Of a stretch of 7,659 bases of DNA, positions 5,796 to 7,659 are shown in pieces. The translations under genes and the position numbers were made by a program. This DNA comes from Peptococcaceae bacterium UBA7185. Lineage in GTDB: Bacteria; Bacillota; Peptococcia; Peptococcales; Peptococcaceae. Position 1 is the first letter of the stretch, and each line of letters begins with the position of its first letter. Location of the stretch: assembly GCA_002491065.1 (NCBI GenBank), contig DKVF01000045.1:1-7659 (forward strand), in the 5' to 3' direction. Under the pieces are notes generated by a model that had not been told where the DNA came from, searched no databases, and saw only the letters and a list, made by a program, of their open reading frames with translations.

Positions 5796-5854
5796 CAAGA
5801 ATTAATTTACATATTGTGCTCTGTGTGATGGGGCAAAATCTTGCCTATGAAATC

Positions 5855-5882
5855 ATTATAAAATATTTTTCCATTTTGGCAA
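5855..5882 (-). promoter_or_regulatory. Sigma-A-type promoter of the cyclo-ligase gene
   Basis: On the minus strand TTGCCA (5882-5877, five of six) and a perfect TATAAT (5860-5855) are 16 bases apart. Transcription would start near 5848, giving a leader of about 90 bases, long enough for leader-based control. It is divergent from the groESL promoter, with the two -35 boxes only about 18 bases apart. Confidence 0.62.
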
Positions 5883-5900
5883 ATTTTTTTTGAAAATCCC

Positions 5901-5928
5901 TTGCTTTTTTTAAAATAGGTGGTATTAT
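5901..5928 (+). promoter_or_regulatory. Sigma-A-type promoter of groES-groEL
   Basis: TTGCTT (5901-5906) is followed after 16 bases by TATTAT (5923-5928, five of six), which is preceded by TGG, an extended -10. The predicted start of transcription is at about 5935, at the left edge of the CIRCE operator, which is the usual geometry for HrcA-controlled operons. Confidence 0.68.
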
Positions 5929-5935
5929 ATAAATG

Positions 5936-5962
5936 TTAGCACTCGATGGTGTTGAGTGCTAA
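5936..5962 (+). promoter_or_regulatory. CIRCE operator (HrcA binding site)
   Basis: TTAGCACTC (5936-5944), a nine-base spacer and GAGTGCTAA (5954-5962) match the CIRCE consensus perfectly; one further G-C pair (5935 with 5963) extends it. HrcA bound here represses groESL in normal growth and releases it on heat or protein-folding stress. hrcA itself is not in this window. The long leader to groES (about 67 bases after the element) would carry the repeat at its 5' end as an RNA hairpin. Confidence 0.98.
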
Positions 5963-6029
5963 CAAAACATATATAACCTTGTTGAAAAATAAATTCTATA
6001 TCTAAAAATCTTTAAGGAGGATTTCAATT

Positions 6030-6320
6030 ATGAGTATCAGACCAATTGGTGACAGAATTGCAGTAAAACCTGTAGCGGCAGAGGAGACCACAAAGAGCGG
6101 CATTGTATTGCCAGGCTCTGCACAGGAGAAGCCCCATCAGGGCGAGGTAGTTGCAGTTGGCAGCGGTTATGTGGCACAGGCTACAGGACAGCGTATCCCG
6201 TTGGAAATTAAAGTTGGCGATAAAGTGGTATACGGAAAGCATGCCGGTATAGAAGTCAAATTTGACGGTGAAGAGTTGGTACTGTTGACAGAAAATGACG
6301 TTCTGGTTGTAATTGAATAA
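6030..6320 (+). CDS. groES: Co-chaperonin GroES (Hsp10)
   Basis: GroES forms the heptameric lid that closes the GroEL folding chamber. The 96-residue length is normal. The protein begins with the typical MSIRPIGDRIAVKP. The mobile loop (about 17-34) carries the GroEL-binding Ile-Val-Leu triplet at 25-27. The GEVVAVGSG strand (38-46) and the C-terminal ENDVLVVIE (88-96) are as expected. A strong Shine-Dalgarno, AAGGAGG (6014-6020), lies nine bases before ATG 6030. It is the first gene of the CIRCE-controlled operon, 62 bases ahead of groEL. Confidence 0.98.
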   Translation: MSIRPIGDRIAVKPVAAEETTKSGIVLPGSAQEKPHQGEVVAVGSGYVAQATGQRIPLEIKVGDKVVYGKHAGIEVKFDGEELVLLTENDVLVVIE

Positions 6321-6382
6321 ATTTGTGAAGGTTAGTTTGAAAAATCGTGTGCAAGAGTGAATAGTTTAGGAGGCAAATAATA

Positions 6383-7659
6383 ATGGCGAAAGAAATTCGT
6401 TTTGGAGAAGAAGCCAGAAAATCTCTGGAAATTGGTGTGAATGCAGTAGCAGAAGCAGTGAAAGTGACATTAGGGCCAAAGGGCAGAAACGTAGTATTGG
6501 GTAAAAAATACGGTGCACCGGTGATTACCAATGACGGTGTATCTATTGCCCGTGAAATTGATTTGGAAGACCCATTTGAAGATATGGGCGTACAGCTCTT
6601 AAAAGAAGTAGCCACAAAGACAAACGACGTTGCCGGTGACGGTACCACAACAGCTACTGTATTGGCTCAGGCAATGGTGCATGAGGGCTTAAAAAATGTG
6701 GCAGCCGGTGCCAATCCCATGGTGATTCGCCAGGGGATTCAGAAGGCAGTGGAAACTGCAGTGGAAGCCATTGGCTCATTGTCTCAGAAAATTGAGACCA
6801 AAGAAGAAATCGCTCAGGTTGCCGCTGTATCCTGCGACGATCCAAAAATTGGCGAACTCATTGCCGAAGCTATGGAAGTAGTGGGCAAGGAAGGGGTCAT
6901 CACGGTAGAGGATTCCCAGACCTTTGGTACTACCTTGGATGTGGTAAAAGGGATGCAGTTTGACCGTGGCTATATCTCCCCTTATATGGTGACAGACACA
7001 GAAAAAATGGTTTCTGTATTGGATAACCCGCTGATTCTTTTGACCGACAAAAAAATCAGCAATATCCAGGAAATTTTACCTGTGTTGGAACAGGTTGTGC
7101 AGGCTAGCCGTCCGCTGCTGTTGATTGCAGAAGACGTGGAAGGGGAAGCGCTGACCACTATGTTATTGAACAAACTCCGCGGCACCTTTACCTGTGTGGC
7201 AGTAAAGGCTCCAGGCTTCGGGGAACGGAGAAAAGAAATGCTGAAAGATATCGCGATTCTGACCGGCGGGGAGGTTATCACCGACGAATTGGGTTATAAG
7301 CTGGAAGATACCACACTGGATATGCTGGGCAGCGCTGCCAAAGTAACCGTGGGCAAGGAAAACACCACCATCGTGGAAGGTGCTGGGGATAAAGCTGAAA
7401 TCGAAGCTCGTGTTGCCCAGATTCGCGTACTGGCCGAAGAGACCACTTCCGATTTTGACCGTGACAAATATATGGAACGTGTTGCCAAATTGGCAGGCGG
7501 TGTTGCTGTCATTCATGTAGGCGCAGCGACTGAGACCGAATTGACCGAAAAGAAACATCGCATTGAGGATGCTTTGGCAGCGACTAAGGCGGCTGTACAG
7601 GAAGGGATTGTTCCTGGCGGCGGTACTGCTCTGCTCAATATTCTGCCTGCTTTGGAAAG
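6383..7659 (+). CDS. groEL: Chaperonin GroEL (Hsp60), cut by the window edge
   Basis: GroEL is the 14-mer ATP-driven folding chamber of the cytoplasm. I translated 425 complete codons with no stop; about 115-120 residues are missing because the window ends. The start ATG 6383 has AGGAGG (6368-6373) nine bases upstream. Visible elements include TLGPKGRNV (29-37), NDGVS (50-54), the ATP-site GDGTTT (85-90, with Asp86), the apical FDRGYISPYMV (193-203), KAPGFGERR (275-283), RIEDALAATKAA with the hydrolytic Asp396, and PGGGTAL (411-417). All key ATPase residues are present. It is cotranscribed with groES under CIRCE control. Since the C-terminus is not seen, I cannot say whether it ends in the usual Gly-Gly-Met tail. 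Confidence 0.98.
   Translation, partial: MAKEIRFGEEARKSLEIGVNAVAEAVKVTLGPKGRNVVLGKKYGAPVITNDGVSIAREIDLEDPFEDMGVQLLKEVATKTNDVAGDGTTTATVLAQAMVHEGLKNVAAGANPMVIRQGIQKAVETAVEAIGSLSQKIETKEEIAQVAAVSCDDPKIGELIAEAMEVVGKEGVITVEDSQTFGTTLDVVKGMQFDRGYISPYMVTDTEKMVSVLDNPLILLTDKKISNIQEILPVLEQVVQASRPLLLIAEDVEGEALTTMLLNKLRGTFTCVAVKAPGFGERRKEMLKDIAILTGGEVITDELGYKLEDTTLDMLGSAAKVTVGKENTTIVEGAGDKAEIEARVAQIRVLAEETTSDFDRDKYMERVAKLAGGVAVIHVGAATETELTEKKHRIEDALAATKAAVQEGIVPGGGTALLNILPALE

Noticed and set aside
5757..5850. THF riboswitch or 6S RNA at the cyclo-ligase leader
   Set aside because: I see none of the conserved junction sequences of the THF aptamer. The leader is too short and AT-rich for 6S RNA, which accompanies ygfA in proteobacteria.
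1..7659. CRISPR array, insertion sequence, prophage or defence island
   Set aside because: I see no spaced direct repeats, no transposase or integrase, no terminal inverted repeats around a gene, and no composition break. All larger genes are core functions.

Overview
The window reads as ordinary chromosome from a low-to-mid GC Gram-positive-type bacterium, most likely phylum Bacillota (Firmicutes). The reasons are strong AGGAGG-type ribosome binding sites, sigma-A-like promoters, a perfect CIRCE operator in front of groES-groEL, PlsY-type acyl transfer, and a der-plsY-gpsA gene order familiar from Firmicutes. An anaerobic lineage such as Negativicutes or Clostridia is plausible from the general look of the GroEL and Der proteins, but that is inference and was not tested.

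Layout. Positions 1-115 hold no gene, but contain a perfect 12-bp inverted repeat overlapping a tRNA promoter. A tRNA-Val(CAC) lies at 116-189, followed by a clear intrinsic terminator (202-234). A gene-poor stretch (235-503) ends in a candidate promoter for a small, unrecognised cysteine-rich protein (504-752). A second good promoter (829-857) begins a plus-strand cluster of five genes: der (ribosome-assembly GTPase), plsY (acyl-phosphate:glycerol-3-phosphate acyltransferase), gpsA (NAD(P)+-dependent glycerol-3-phosphate dehydrogenase), a DUF1232 membrane protein and a stand-alone ABC ATPase. The cluster ends at a very long hairpin with a T-run (5126-5182). Converging on it from the other strand is 5-formyltetrahydrofolate cyclo-ligase (5187-5756). 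Its promoter is divergent from that of groES-groEL. The chaperonin promoter overlaps or abuts the CIRCE element, and groEL runs off the right edge of the window after 425 codons.

How the genes work together. GpsA makes sn-glycerol-3-phosphate and PlsY acylates it, so these two adjacent genes carry out consecutive steps of phospholipid synthesis. Der serves 50S ribosome assembly. GroES and GroEL form the HrcA/CIRCE-controlled heat-shock chaperonin. The cyclo-ligase recycles 5-formyl-THF into the folate pool.

I did not find a new multi-gene system, mobile element, phage remnant, CRISPR array or defence locus. The items most worth a second look are the Cys-rich small protein, the inverted repeat over the tRNA promoter, non-consensus residues in Der, PlsY, DUF1232 and the ABC ATPase, and a possible Shine-Dalgarno-sequestering hairpin ahead of the cyclo-ligase gene.
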